This document shows positions 5,912-12,786 of a stretch of DNA of 12,786 bases, piece by piece; the first letter of the stretch is position 1; each line of letters starts with the position of its first letter. The notes under the pieces are model-generated. The model was given only the letters and a program-made list of their open reading frames with translations. It did no database searches and was not told the origin of the DNA. Location of the stretch: the NCBI GenBank assembly GCA_033720955.1, contig JAWWBN010000096.1:1-12786 (forward strand), read 5' to 3'. Origin of the DNA: JAWWBN01 sp033720955. Lineage in GTDB: Bacteria > Acidobacteriota > Thermoanaerobaculia > Multivoradales > JAHEKO01. Made by a program: the position numbers and the translations under genes.

Positions 5912-7843
5912 TTGTACGCCTTCAAGAGCTTCCGCGCCCGGCTCGTCACCCTCTTCGGGGGGCTGCTGCTGGTCTCCCTCTCGGCCGTCTTTCTGGCCGT
6001 CGGGCGGGCCAGCGTGGGCAACGCCCGCCGGGTGATCGTCGCCGACCTGGCCGAGGACGCAGCGGTCTTCCGGCGGCTCTTCTCGGAGCGCACCAACCAC
6101 CTCCTGGAGGCCGCCCGCCTGCTCTCCGGCGACTACGCCTTCAAGGAGGCCTACTGGACCCAGGACGAGATGACCATCCTGTCGCTGATGGAGAACCACC
6201 TCGCCCGGATCGGCGACGCGGACCTGATGCTCCTGGTCTCCCTGGACGGCGAGGTGATCGCCGATACCGAGAAGCCCGGCGGCGGCGGACGGCAGGACAA
6301 CCCCTGGCCGGAGCTGCTCGCGGCCGCCGAGCAGGACGAGTGGGGCGAGGCGGCGGCGGTGGTGCTCCACGGCGGCCGTCCGCTGCAGCTCATGGTGGTT
6401 CCGCTCCTGACGCCCGATCTCGAGGCCTGGATCCTGATCGGCTTCCTGCTGGACGATCCCTACGCCGAGGACCTTTCCGGGCTGCTCCTGTCGGAGGTGT
6501 CGATCCTGCGTCGCGATCCGGCGGGGCGGATCGCGACCCTCGCCTCCACCCGTCCCGCCGCCGGTCGCGCGGCGGTGGCGGAGACGCTCGGCGGCGGGTT
6601 ACCCGAGCCCGGGGTGCCGCGGACCCTGAGCCTGGGCGGCGAGAGGTGGGTGGCGGCGGCGGTGCCCCTCTCCGAGGGCTCGGCGGAGGGCGAGGTCGCC
6701 GTGCTGCTGCAGCGGTCGCTGGCCGAGGAGCTGGCCCCCTACGCTCCGCTGCGCACCACGCTGGCGGTGCTCTTCTTCGCCAGCCTGGCGGTGTCGGCGG
6801 TGGGCGCGGTGGCGGTGGCCCGCTCGGTGACCCGCCCGGTCCTCACCCTGGCGGAGCGGGCCCGGCGGATCGAGAAGGGAGAGTACGAGCAGCGCATCGA
6901 GCTCTCCCGTCGCGACGAGATCGGCGAGCTGGCCGGCTCGTTCAACGAGATGGCCCGGGGCCTGGCGGAGAAGGAGCGGGTGCGCGCCCTGCTGGGCAAG
7001 GTGGTCTCCCCGGCGATCGCCGAGGAGCTCCTGAGCAAGGAGATCGAGCTGGGCGGCGAGGAGCGGGTGGTCACGGTCCTCTTCTCCGACGTGCGCAACT
7101 TCACCACCCTCTGCGAGGGGAGGTCGCCGCGCGAGATCCTGGAGCTCCTGAACCTCTACCTGACCCGGGTGAGCGCGATCGTGGAGGAGCACGGGGGCGT
7201 CGTCGACAAGTACATCGGCGACGCCGTGATGGCCCTCTTCGGCGCTCCCCTGGCGGATCCCGACGACGCCGGCCGCGCCGTGGCGACCGGGCTGGGGATG
7301 CGCGACGTGCTGCGCGAGCTCAACGCCGAGTTCGAAAAGCGCGGCCTTCCCCGGCTGGGAATCGGCGTGGGCGTCAACACCGACATGGTCGTGGCGGGCA
7401 ACATGGGTTCCGAGACCCGGCTCAACTACACGGTGATCGGCGACGGGGTGAACCTGGCGTCGCGGCTCGAGGGGCTGACCAAGCGGTACGGCCTCGAGGT
7501 GATCGTGAGCGGCTCGACCCGCGACGCGGCGCCGGGCTTCGTCTTCCGCGAGCTGGACCGGGTGCGGGTGAAGGGGAAGGCGGAGGCGGTGCGGATCTAC
7601 GAGCCGGTGGGACGGGAGGGGGAGGTGGGAGAGGACGCGATGGCCGAGCTCGCCCGCTTCGAGACCGCCCGCCGCCTGCTCCTGGGGCGCCAGTTCCAGG
7701 CGGCCCGCGACGCCTTCGCCACCGGCGAGGAGCTGGCCGGAGGACCCAAGCTGTGGCGGCTCTACCGCGAGCGCGCCGAGGGGTTCCTGGCCCGGCCTCC
7801 CGGCGAGGGGTGGGACGGGACGGTCGAGTTCTCGCAGAAGTGA
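5912..7843 (+). CDS. Membrane sensor adenylyl cyclase: dCache-like sensor, HAMP, class III cyclase
   Basis: A 643-residue inner-membrane receptor expected to make cAMP from ATP. TM1 (about 11-30) and TM2 (about 282-304) flank a periplasmic sensor resembling dCache_3, with SLMENHLARI and MLLVSLDGEVIADT. HAMP is at about 305-355 (RSVTRPVLTL, DEIGELAGSFNEMARGL) and the cyclase domain at about 384-565. Catalytic residues are complete: metal-binding D393 (FSDVRNFT) and D437 (KYIGDAVMALFGAP), base-selecting K433 and T507 (YTVIGDGVNLASRLE), and N514 and R518. Lys plus Thr points to ATP and subclass IIIb. The usual cyclase tail follows (paired helices, ending near WDGTVEF). Only one catalytic domain is present, so it must homodimerise. 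The start is a TTG at 5912 with no good ribosome binding site; later in-frame GTG or ATG codons would delete TM1. Last gene of the operon. Confidence 0.93.
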   Translation: MYAFKSFRARLVTLFGGLLLVSLSAVFLAVGRASVGNARRVIVADLAEDAAVFRRLFSERTNHLLEAARLLSGDYAFKEAYWTQDEMTILSLMENHLARIGDADLMLLVSLDGEVIADTEKPGGGGRQDNPWPELLAAAEQDEWGEAAAVVLHGGRPLQLMVVPLLTPDLEAWILIGFLLDDPYAEDLSGLLLSEVSILRRDPAGRIATLASTRPAAGRAAVAETLGGGLPEPGVPRTLSLGGERWVAAAVPLSEGSAEGEVAVLLQRSLAEELAPYAPLRTTLAVLFFASLAVSAVGAVAVARSVTRPVLTLAERARRIEKGEYEQRIELSRRDEIGELAGSFNEMARGLAEKERVRALLGKVVSPAIAEELLSKEIELGGEERVVTVLFSDVRNFTTLCEGRSPREILELLNLYLTRVSAIVEEHGGVVDKYIGDAVMALFGAPLADPDDAGRAVATGLGMRDVLRELNAEFEKRGLPRLGIGVGVNTDMVVAGNMGSETRLNYTVIGDGVNLASRLEGLTKRYGLEVIVSGSTRDAAPGFVFRELDRVRVKGKAEAVRIYEPVGREGEVGEDAMAELARFETARRLLLGRQFQAARDAFATGEELAGGPKLWRLYRERAEGFLARPPGEGWDGTVEFSQK

Positions 7844-7855
7844 GGGCCGGGGCGA

Positions 7856-7872
7856 GACGGTCCTCGACCGTC
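7856..7872. terminator. Hairpin between convergent genes (candidate bidirectional terminator)
   Basis: A perfect 7-bp stem GACGGTC/GACCGTC with a 3-nt loop sits in the 27-bp gap between the convergent cyclase and LACTB-like genes and overlaps the stop codon of the latter. There is no T-tract on either side, so efficiency is doubtful. Confidence 0.4.
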
Positions 7873-9136
7873 AGCGGGGCGCCGCCCCCTGCGGCGGGAG
7901 GAAGAGGGCGGCGAGCCCCAGCGCGAGCGCCGGGACGCCCTCGGCGCCGGAGACGTTGGAGGCCACCGCGACGGCGACGCCGTGCTCGGGCACCGTCGCC
8001 AGCGACGCGGTCGTTCCCGGAACCTGGCCGCCGCCGCTCGTGGCCGACAGGAAGCGCCGCCGGACGACCTCTCCGAGACCCTGGCCCACGACCCGGGTGA
8101 GCGCCCCATCGGGGCCCAGAGGCAGCCTCCGCACGGTCCACCCCAGCGCCCGGTCGGTGGCCTCTCCCGAGGCCAGCCGCACCGGGGTCGTGAGCTCCTC
8201 CACGGTCGCGGGCTCCAGCGTCTCCCCCTCCATCATGGCCGAGCCCAGGCGCGCGAGATCCGAGGGGACGGAGAGGAACCCGCCGGCCGCCAGGACGCAG
8301 GAGAGGTCCACGGTGGGCGCGTCCTGCAGGCCGTAGCGCGGGTTGAGCATGATCCGGGGGTAGTAGAGGTGGGCGCTGCCGGGCCCGGTCCGGCCGGCGA
8401 CGTCGGGGGTGGTCGCGTCCATCCCCAGCGGGGCGAGGATCTCGCGCCGCACGAAGTCGAGATAGGGCTCGCCGGCCGCCGCGGCGACCACGGCGCCGGC
8501 GAGCACGACGCCGTAGGGGGAGTGCGAGACCTCGGTGCCGGGGGGGGACCGCAGAGGGTCGCCGGTGAAGATCGCCAGGCGCTCGGCGTCGTTCGCGCAG
8601 CCGGTGCGGCGGAAGATCTCCCCCTCGCCCCGATGGCTCCGCAGCCCCGCCGTGTGGCTCAGGAGATGGCGGGTGGTCAGAGGCCACGGCTTCTCGGGGA
8701 AGCCCGGCAGATAGCGCCGCACCGGGGCGTCGAGGTCGAGGAGCCCGCGCTGGGAGAGCAGCCCCGCCGCGGCCGCGGTGAGGGTCTCCGAGAGCTCGCC
8801 GATCCTGAGCTTCGTCGCAGGAGTCATCGGCGTGCGGCTCTCCTGCTCCGCCCAGCGGAAGCCCTCCGCCCAGACGATCTCGCCGCCTACCGCCACCGCC
8901 AGCGAGAGGCCCGGCAGCTTCCCCTGGGCGACCACCGAGCGGGTGAGGGAGCGTCCCTCCTCGACCTGGCGCCGGTAGTCCGCCGCCGGCTCGTCCAGCG
9001 CCCGCGATGGCAGCGACTCCGGATCGGGCTCGGGCGGGATCGTGCTCCCCACCCACACGACCACGCCGGTGAGGAGAAGCGTCCCGACCACCACGGCGAC
9101 GAGCACCAGCGGCAGGAGCAGTCTCATGGCGGACAC
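7871..9136 (-). CDS. Membrane-anchored LACTB/beta-lactamase-like serine hydrolase homologue, catalytic motifs lost (probable pseudoenzyme)
   Basis: A 421-residue protein with one N-terminal membrane anchor (about 5-30) and the PF00144 penicillin-binding/beta-lactamase-like fold. It resembles mitochondrial LACTB along its length: GGEIVWAEGF, LLDLDAPVRRYLPGFP (132-147), TTRHLLSHTAGLRSH (154-168), AAGGFLSVPSDLARLGSAM. Yet all three active-site motifs differ. The SxxK motif after RIG reads ELSE (E114-E117), so nucleophile Ser and Lys are both Glu. The Tyr of YxN is H205 (SHSPYG). The H/KTG motif region reads TSGGG (366-370). It is therefore unlikely to be a beta-lactamase or peptidase; a scaffolding or binding role is inferred. 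The reading frame is intact, so it is not a decayed gene. Start: GTG 9136 or ATG 9127 (residue 4); neither has a strong ribosome binding site. It is the last minus-strand gene of the lipid block and converges on the cyclase gene. Confidence 0.88.
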   Translation of the reverse strand: MSAMRLLLPLVLVAVVVGTLLLTGVVVWVGSTIPPEPDPESLPSRALDEPAADYRRQVEEGRSLTRSVVAQGKLPGLSLAVAVGGEIVWAEGFRWAEQESRTPMTPATKLRIGELSETLTAAAAGLLSQRGLLDLDAPVRRYLPGFPEKPWPLTTRHLLSHTAGLRSHRGEGEIFRRTGCANDAERLAIFTGDPLRSPPGTEVSHSPYGVVLAGAVVAAAAGEPYLDFVRREILAPLGMDATTPDVAGRTGPGSAHLYYPRIMLNPRYGLQDAPTVDLSCVLAAGGFLSVPSDLARLGSAMMEGETLEPATVEELTTPVRLASGEATDRALGWTVRRLPLGPDGALTRVVGQGLGEVVRRRFLSATSGGGQVPGTTASLATVPEHGVAVAVASNVSGAEGVPALALGLAALFLPPQGAAPR

Positions 9137-9148
9137 GATCTCACAGTC

Positions 9149-9174
9149 TACTTTGCAGAATCAAGTACTTTGCA
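9149..9174 (-). promoter_or_regulatory. Direct repeat TGCAAAGTA x2 in an AT-rich island before the LACTB-like gene
   Basis: Two identical 9-bp copies (9166-9174 and 9149-9157, read on the minus strand) are spaced 17 bp apart, start to start. They lie 13-38 bases upstream of the GTG start in the only clearly AT-rich patch of the window. An 8-bp palindrome AAGTACTT (9163-9170) overlaps the first copy. This is where a promoter and a tandem operator would be expected. No regulator is recognised. Confidence 0.4.
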
Positions 9175-9186
9175 TCACTGAGCTCT

Positions 9187-9241
9187 GCCGGAGCGCGGGA
9201 CGCCGGCGCCCACCGGCTCGAGACGGCTCGGAGGCTCCGGC
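9187..9241 (-). terminator. Long stem-loop after the WS/DGAT gene (weak terminator candidate)
   Basis: Arms GCCGGAGC (9187-9194) and GCTCCGGC (9234-9241) pair perfectly just past the WS/DGAT stop. The 39-nt loop holds a smaller GCCGG/CCGGC hairpin (9202-9206 with 9213-9217). No T-tract follows. It may separate the WS/DGAT transcript from the LACTB-like gene, which has its own likely promoter. Confidence 0.3.
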
Positions 9242-9245
9242 GGGG

Positions 9246-10655
9246 CTAGACCCCCACCGCCCGCTCCAGCTCCTCCACCGCGGCCTCCAGCCGGGCCGCG
9301 AAGCCGGCCGCGTCGGGCATCACCTCTCGGTCCGCGGTGACGCCGAACGAGACCGTTCCGGCGTAGCTGAAGACGGGCAGGATGAGGCCCAGGCCGTCGA
9401 AGAGCGGCGCCGAGCCGGCGTGGCGGAGCAGGCGGGCGCCGGCGATCGACAGGGGCACGGGCGGTCCGGGGACGTTGGTGATGACCAGGTTGAAGAGGGG
9501 GCGGTGGCGCTCCGCCAGGTGGAGCCGGCTGTAGAGACGGGCGGCGGCGCCCGAGAGGGCGAAGGGGAGCAGCTCGGCCGACTCGGCCAGGGTGCGGGCT
9601 CCGACCGCCTGGTGGGTGACCTTGGAGGCGCGGGCGGCGTCGCGGATCTTGCGCAGCCGCAGCAGCGGGTCCGGCTCGTCGGTGGCCAGAGACACCAGCA
9701 TCGCCGACACCCGGTTGCCGGCCTGCCCGCTCTCGTCCCCCGAGCGGACCGACACCGGCACCATGGCCACCAGGGGACGCCGGGGCAGCGCGCTCCGCTC
9801 GGTCAGCCAGCTTCGCAGCGCGCCGGCGCAGACCGCCAGCACCACGTCGTTGACGGTGGCGTCCTCGGCGCTCTTGACCGCGCGGATCCGGTCCAGGGCG
9901 ACGAAGGCCGGCGCCCAGGAGCGCCGCGGGCCGACGCTGGTGTTGAAGGGGGTGGGAGGCGCCGAGAAGGGGCGTGGCGGCCGGGGCGCGCCGCGCAGAC
10001 GCCGCCCCAGGGCGCCGCCGGCCAGCGACAGGAGGGTGCGCCCGGCCCGCCGCGGCGCGTCGAAGGGGAGCGAGGCCAGGTCGCGGCCGGCTCGGGCCAG
10101 CAGCTCCGGGACCGCCGGCTCCTCCTCGACGCGCGGGGGCGCCGCCGGGGGTGCCCCCGCGCCGTCGAAGAGCGCGCCGAGCACCTCCGCCCCGGCCACC
10201 CCGTCGATCGCCGCGTGGTGCACCCGCCCGATCAGGGCGACCGCCTCGTCGGGAGCCCCGGGCAGGCGGCGGACCCCCCGCACGAAGACCATCTGCCAGA
10301 GGGGCCGGCCGCGGTCGAAGGGGCGGTGGATCTCCCACGCCATCAGCTCGGACAGCTCGCGCCAGCCTCCCGGCTCGGGCAGGGTGGTGTGCTCGATGTG
10401 GAGCTCGAGATCGATCTCGGCCGCGGGCACCTCCACCCAGTAGGGACGCGCCAGATCGAGGGGCAGGGAGGCCAGGCGCCGGCGGAAGGCCACGATCCGG
10501 TCGAGCCGCCGGGCGACCACCCGGCGCAGACGGTCGACCGTCAACGGCCCGTCCGAGGTGGCCGGGTCGAGCACCGACAGCCCGGCGATCGTCATCGGGG
10601 TGTCGGGGGTCTCGAGCGAGAGGAAGCCGGCGTCGATGCCGGAGAGCTGGCGCAC
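9246..10655 (-). CDS. WS/DGAT acyltransferase (wax ester synthase/diacylglycerol acyltransferase)
   Basis: A 469-residue enzyme that should transfer fatty acyl groups from acyl-CoA to a fatty alcohol or diacylglycerol, giving wax esters or triacylglycerol at the inner face of the membrane. It opens with the family's N-terminal signature (LSGIDAGFLSLETPDTPM). The catalytic HHxxxDG motif is intact: H146, H147, D151, G152 in RVHHAAIDGVAG. The C-terminal half has the usual TVNDVVLAVCAGALR (267-281) and FNLVITNVPGP (388-398), plus a Pro/Arg-rich linker (about 165-245). Length matches family members (roughly 450-480). I chose the GTG at 10655: it lies 2 nt after the hydrolase TGA (TGA-GC-GTG), so translation is probably coupled, and the next in-frame Met (residue 21) would remove the conserved N-terminus. 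Substrate preference cannot be read from the sequence. Confidence 0.93.
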   Translation of the reverse strand: MRQLSGIDAGFLSLETPDTPMTIAGLSVLDPATSDGPLTVDRLRRVVARRLDRIVAFRRRLASLPLDLARPYWVEVPAAEIDLELHIEHTTLPEPGGWRELSELMAWEIHRPFDRGRPLWQMVFVRGVRRLPGAPDEAVALIGRVHHAAIDGVAGAEVLGALFDGAGAPPAAPPRVEEEPAVPELLARAGRDLASLPFDAPRRAGRTLLSLAGGALGRRLRGAPRPPRPFSAPPTPFNTSVGPRRSWAPAFVALDRIRAVKSAEDATVNDVVLAVCAGALRSWLTERSALPRRPLVAMVPVSVRSGDESGQAGNRVSAMLVSLATDEPDPLLRLRKIRDAARASKVTHQAVGARTLAESAELLPFALSGAAARLYSRLHLAERHRPLFNLVITNVPGPPVPLSIAGARLLRHAGSAPLFDGLGLILPVFSYAGTVSFGVTADREVMPDAAGFAARLEAAVEELERAVGV

Positions 10656-10657
10656 GC

Positions 10658-11455
10658 TCAGCCCGCCCGCACGGCCTCGGGAGGCCGGCGGATCCCCGGC
10701 GGGTGGCGCCGGCCGGGACGGAAGAAGGGCTGCCAGCCGCGCTCGGGCTGGGCCAGCCGGTCGGCGATCACGTAGAGCGCCAGGGGGTTGAAGCCCAGCC
10801 CGAGGTGGGAGCCGGGGATCTCGATGCTCTCGGCCCGCGGCCCCTCCGGCTCGACCGAGCACTGCCAGGCGGTGATGCCATCGGTGCGGCTGAAGACGGA
10901 GGTGGTGGGGCAGGGGGGCGTGGCCCGCACCATCGCCAGCCGCTCGTCGGGGATCTCGTCCAGCCGCTCGTCGGTGATCCACTCGTAGAGCCGCCAGGAG
11001 TTGTTGGCCTTGCGATGCCCGTTGAAGGGGGAGCCGAGGGAGATCACGCAGCGGATCCTCTCCGGGAACCGGTTGGCCAGCAGCCGCGCGTAGAGACCCC
11101 CCAGGCTCCAGCCGACCAGGCTCACCCGCCGGCCGTGCCGCTCGGCCACCTCGCCCAGCCGCTCTTCCAGACGCCGCTCGAGGCCGTTCTGGGGCCCCAG
11201 GTTGCGGCCCAGCCTCCACCGGTGCGCCCAGTACTCCAGATCGCGCAGGAAGCGGCGCAGCGGCCGGGTGGAGAGGTCGCTCGCCAGAAAGCCGGGCAGC
11301 AGGAGCACCGGGTGGCCGTCGCCGCGGGAGAGCCGCCTGAGCAGCGGTCGCAGCGCCACGGTGGTGGCGAGCTCCCCGGCGGCGCGCCCCTCGGCCAGAA
11401 AGCGCCACAGCGAGGGCGCGCGGACCGGGGTGTCGCCGTCGCCCGCCGAGGCCAT
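10658..11455 (-). CDS. Alpha/beta hydrolase (lipase/esterase-like)
   Basis: A 265-residue protein with the alpha/beta-hydrolase core: oxyanion region VLLLPGFLASD (50-60), nucleophile elbow GWSLGG with S117, then acid D192 in SVFSRTDGITAW and H217 in EIPGSHLGLGFNP, so a full Ser-Asp-His triad is visible. ISLGSPFNG (138-146) and the ending NPLALYVIADRLAQPERGWQPF are typical of the small 'PGAP1-like/triacylglycerol lipase' bacterial group. No signal peptide or membrane segment is seen, so it is probably cytoplasmic. It directly precedes and is coupled to the WS/DGAT gene, which suggests action on an ester of the same lipid pool (neutral-lipid turnover, or release of an acyl acceptor). That role is inference. 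The ATG at 11455 is 17 bp past the TPR stop, with only a weak AGGA upstream. Confidence 0.88.
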   Translation of the reverse strand: MASAGDGDTPVRAPSLWRFLAEGRAAGELATTVALRPLLRRLSRGDGHPVLLLPGFLASDLSTRPLRRFLRDLEYWAHRWRLGRNLGPQNGLERRLEERLGEVAERHGRRVSLVGWSLGGLYARLLANRFPERIRCVISLGSPFNGHRKANNSWRLYEWITDERLDEIPDERLAMVRATPPCPTTSVFSRTDGITAWQCSVEPEGPRAESIEIPGSHLGLGFNPLALYVIADRLAQPERGWQPFFRPGRRHPPGIRRPPEAVRAG

Positions 11456-11472
11456 GTCGGGATCCTACCCGC

Positions 11473-12786
11473 TCAGAACCGCGAGCTGGTCAGCTCGACG
11501 TCGGCGTCGCTCCAGGCCGCCTCGAATCGATCGGCGATCTCGGAGGCCTCCTCTTTGCGGCCCTGGGCGGCCACGCTCTGCAGCAGCCCGAAGAGCGAGT
11601 AGCCGTTCTCGGGGTTCCGCCTCAGGTCCTGCCAGTAGACGACCTCCGCCTCGGCCGGGTAGCCCGCCTCGAGGAGCACCGCGCCGAGCACGTGGCGCAC
11701 GGGGAAGTACCAGTCGGGCGGCTCGTTGTAGGCCAGCCCGTCCTCGAGCCGGACGGCGCGCTCCAGGTGGCCCAGGGCCTGCTCGTACCGGCCCCCGGCG
11801 GCGGCGAGCTCGCCGGCCACGATCTGCTCGGCGATGGTCAGCAGCCGGTCGGCGGCGCCGAAGCCGACGTAGCGCTCGAGCCCGGCGACGGCGTCGCCCC
11901 GGGCCGACAGCCGGCGCAGCTCGCGGCCCGCCCTCCACGGCCGCCCGGTGTGGACGTAGGCCAGCGCCCGGGCGTAGTGCCAGATGCCCGTCAGGAAGTG
12001 CGACTCCACCTCGGGGCGGGGCGCCTCCAGGATCCGCTCCCACATGCCGAAGCGGGTCATCACGAAGAGCGGCTGGGCGAGGAAGCTCTCGTGGATCGAC
12101 CATGCGTTCTGGTCCGGGGCGAGGGTGCCCGGGACCGCCCGGGCGACCTTCTCCGCCACCTCGAGAGCGGCGGCGCTGCGCCCCTGGGACATCGCCGCCC
12201 AGACCAGGAAGTGGACGTTGTGGGGGTAGTAGTTGAGCGGGTAGATCCCCTGCGCCCGGCACTGGGCGATGTACGACTCGTCCGCGGCCGAGGCGTCCAC
12301 GTTGACCTCCCAGGCGTCGCGGTAGCGGCCCGTCCGCATGTAGATGTGGGAGGGCATGTGGACCATGTGCCCCGCCGAGGGCATCAGGCCGCGCAGCCGG
12401 TCGGCGGCGCTCTCGCCGCGCTCGGGGTGTCGGGCCTCCACGGCGTGGATGTAGTAGTGGAGGGCGCCGGGGTGGTGGGGGTTGCGCTCGAGCACCGACT
12501 CGAGGATGCCCAGGATGGCCCCGGTGCTCTCCTTGGGGCGGCCGTCGGGGTGCCAGTAGTCCCAGGGGGAGAGGTTCATCAACGCCGCGGCGTAGAGCGT
12601 GGCGGCGTCCAGGTCGTCCGGGTACCGGTCCACCAGCTTGCGCATCGCCTCGGCGTAGGCGCGGTCGAGGGGGGCGCGGTCGGCCTCGCCGTCGGCGGCG
12701 TACCGCTTGGCCAGCGCCTCGACGTAGGTGCGCTCGCGCTCGCTCACCCCCTCCTCGATCGCCAGCGCGCGGTCGACGGCGGCGCG
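11473..12786 (-). CDS. Tetratricopeptide-repeat family protein with conserved histidine clusters (partial, N-terminus off right edge)
   Basis: At least 437 codons are open from the window edge to the stop at 11473. The GTG at 12747 is internal to an open frame (AVDRALAIEEG lies upstream of it), so the true start is outside. TPR-like helix pairs are seen at HPGALHYYIHAVEA, HIYMRTGRYRDAWEVNVDA, the GRYEQALGHLERAVRLEDG region and the C-terminal SLFGLLQSVAAQGRKEEASE. Unusually for a TPR scaffold it has His-rich conserved blocks: HYYIHAVEARH (codons at about 12427-12459), GHMVHMPSHIYM (about 12334-12369) and YYPHNVHF (about 12208-12231). I recognise this as a widespread bacterial family annotated only as TPR protein; its function is not known to me. 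It lies upstream of the hydrolase and WS/DGAT genes on the same strand with a 17-bp gap, so it is likely in their operon. Confidence 0.85.
   Translation of the reverse strand, partial: RAAVDRALAIEEGVSERERTYVEALAKRYAADGEADRAPLDRAYAEAMRKLVDRYPDDLDAATLYAAALMNLSPWDYWHPDGRPKESTGAILGILESVLERNPHHPGALHYYIHAVEARHPERGESAADRLRGLMPSAGHMVHMPSHIYMRTGRYRDAWEVNVDASAADESYIAQCRAQGIYPLNYYPHNVHFLVWAAMSQGRSAAALEVAEKVARAVPGTLAPDQNAWSIHESFLAQPLFVMTRFGMWERILEAPRPEVESHFLTGIWHYARALAYVHTGRPWRAGRELRRLSARGDAVAGLERYVGFGAADRLLTIAEQIVAGELAAAGGRYEQALGHLERAVRLEDGLAYNEPPDWYFPVRHVLGAVLLEAGYPAEAEVVYWQDLRRNPENGYSLFGLLQSVAAQGRKEEASEIADRFEAAWSDADVELTSSRF

Noticed and set aside
7871..9136. Active beta-lactamase (antibiotic resistance)
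   Set aside because: The catalytic Ser, Lys, Tyr and H/KTG elements are all absent; similarity is to the LACTB-like fold only.
7982..11602. Several long overlapping plus-strand open frames opposite the lipid block
   Set aside because: No family motifs and biased composition; the minus strand carries WS/DGAT, hydrolase and LACTB-like signatures throughout.

Overview
The window is very GC-rich and densely coding. It shows no tRNA, rRNA, mobile element or CRISPR array, and no gene-free stretch longer than about 130 bases. It encodes a signal-peptide-bearing outer-membrane beta-barrel ending in Phe, so the host is a Gram-negative bacterium. The gene mix is a periplasmic blue-copper protein, a dCache/HAMP adenylyl cyclase, a WS/DGAT acyltransferase, and a PEP-synthase-like protein with N-terminal receiver domains. 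This would suit an Acidobacteriota-type (for example Thermoanaerobaculia) or similar high-GC lineage, but that placement is a guess from general knowledge; nothing in the window fixes the phylum.

Layout. (1) Positions 1-4172, minus strand, read right to left: an MscS-type channel fused to a cyclic-nucleotide-binding domain, then gdhA (NADP-type glutamate dehydrogenase), then after 10 bp a PEP/pyruvate-dikinase-like gene whose C-terminal part runs off the left edge. Two small hairpins and a 12-bp palindrome lie between the channel gene and gdhA. (2) Positions 4242-7843, plus strand: a tight three-gene operon. It encodes an outer-membrane beta-barrel with a (Gly-Pro)14 insert, a secreted cupredoxin-like protein, and a membrane sensor adenylyl cyclase (class IIIb). 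It is divergent from the channel gene across only 69 bp. (3) Positions 7871-12786, minus strand, convergent with the cyclase operon: a TPR protein cut by the right edge, then an alpha/beta hydrolase, then a WS/DGAT (wax ester/triacylglycerol synthase), and last a membrane-anchored LACTB-like serine-hydrolase fold that has lost its catalytic motifs.

How the genes may work together. The central block places a sensor that should make cAMP back to back with a channel that carries a cyclic-nucleotide-binding domain. The cyclase's own operon adds an outer-membrane protein and a periplasmic copper protein. This suggests an envelope-signalling circuit: an envelope cue (perhaps redox or metal) acts on the dCache cyclase, which makes cAMP, which gates the MscS-CNB channel. 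That chain is inference from domains and position. The right block looks like neutral-lipid synthesis and turnover. The left block joins nitrogen assimilation (gdhA) to a PEP/pyruvate enzyme carrying a receiver-like sensor module.
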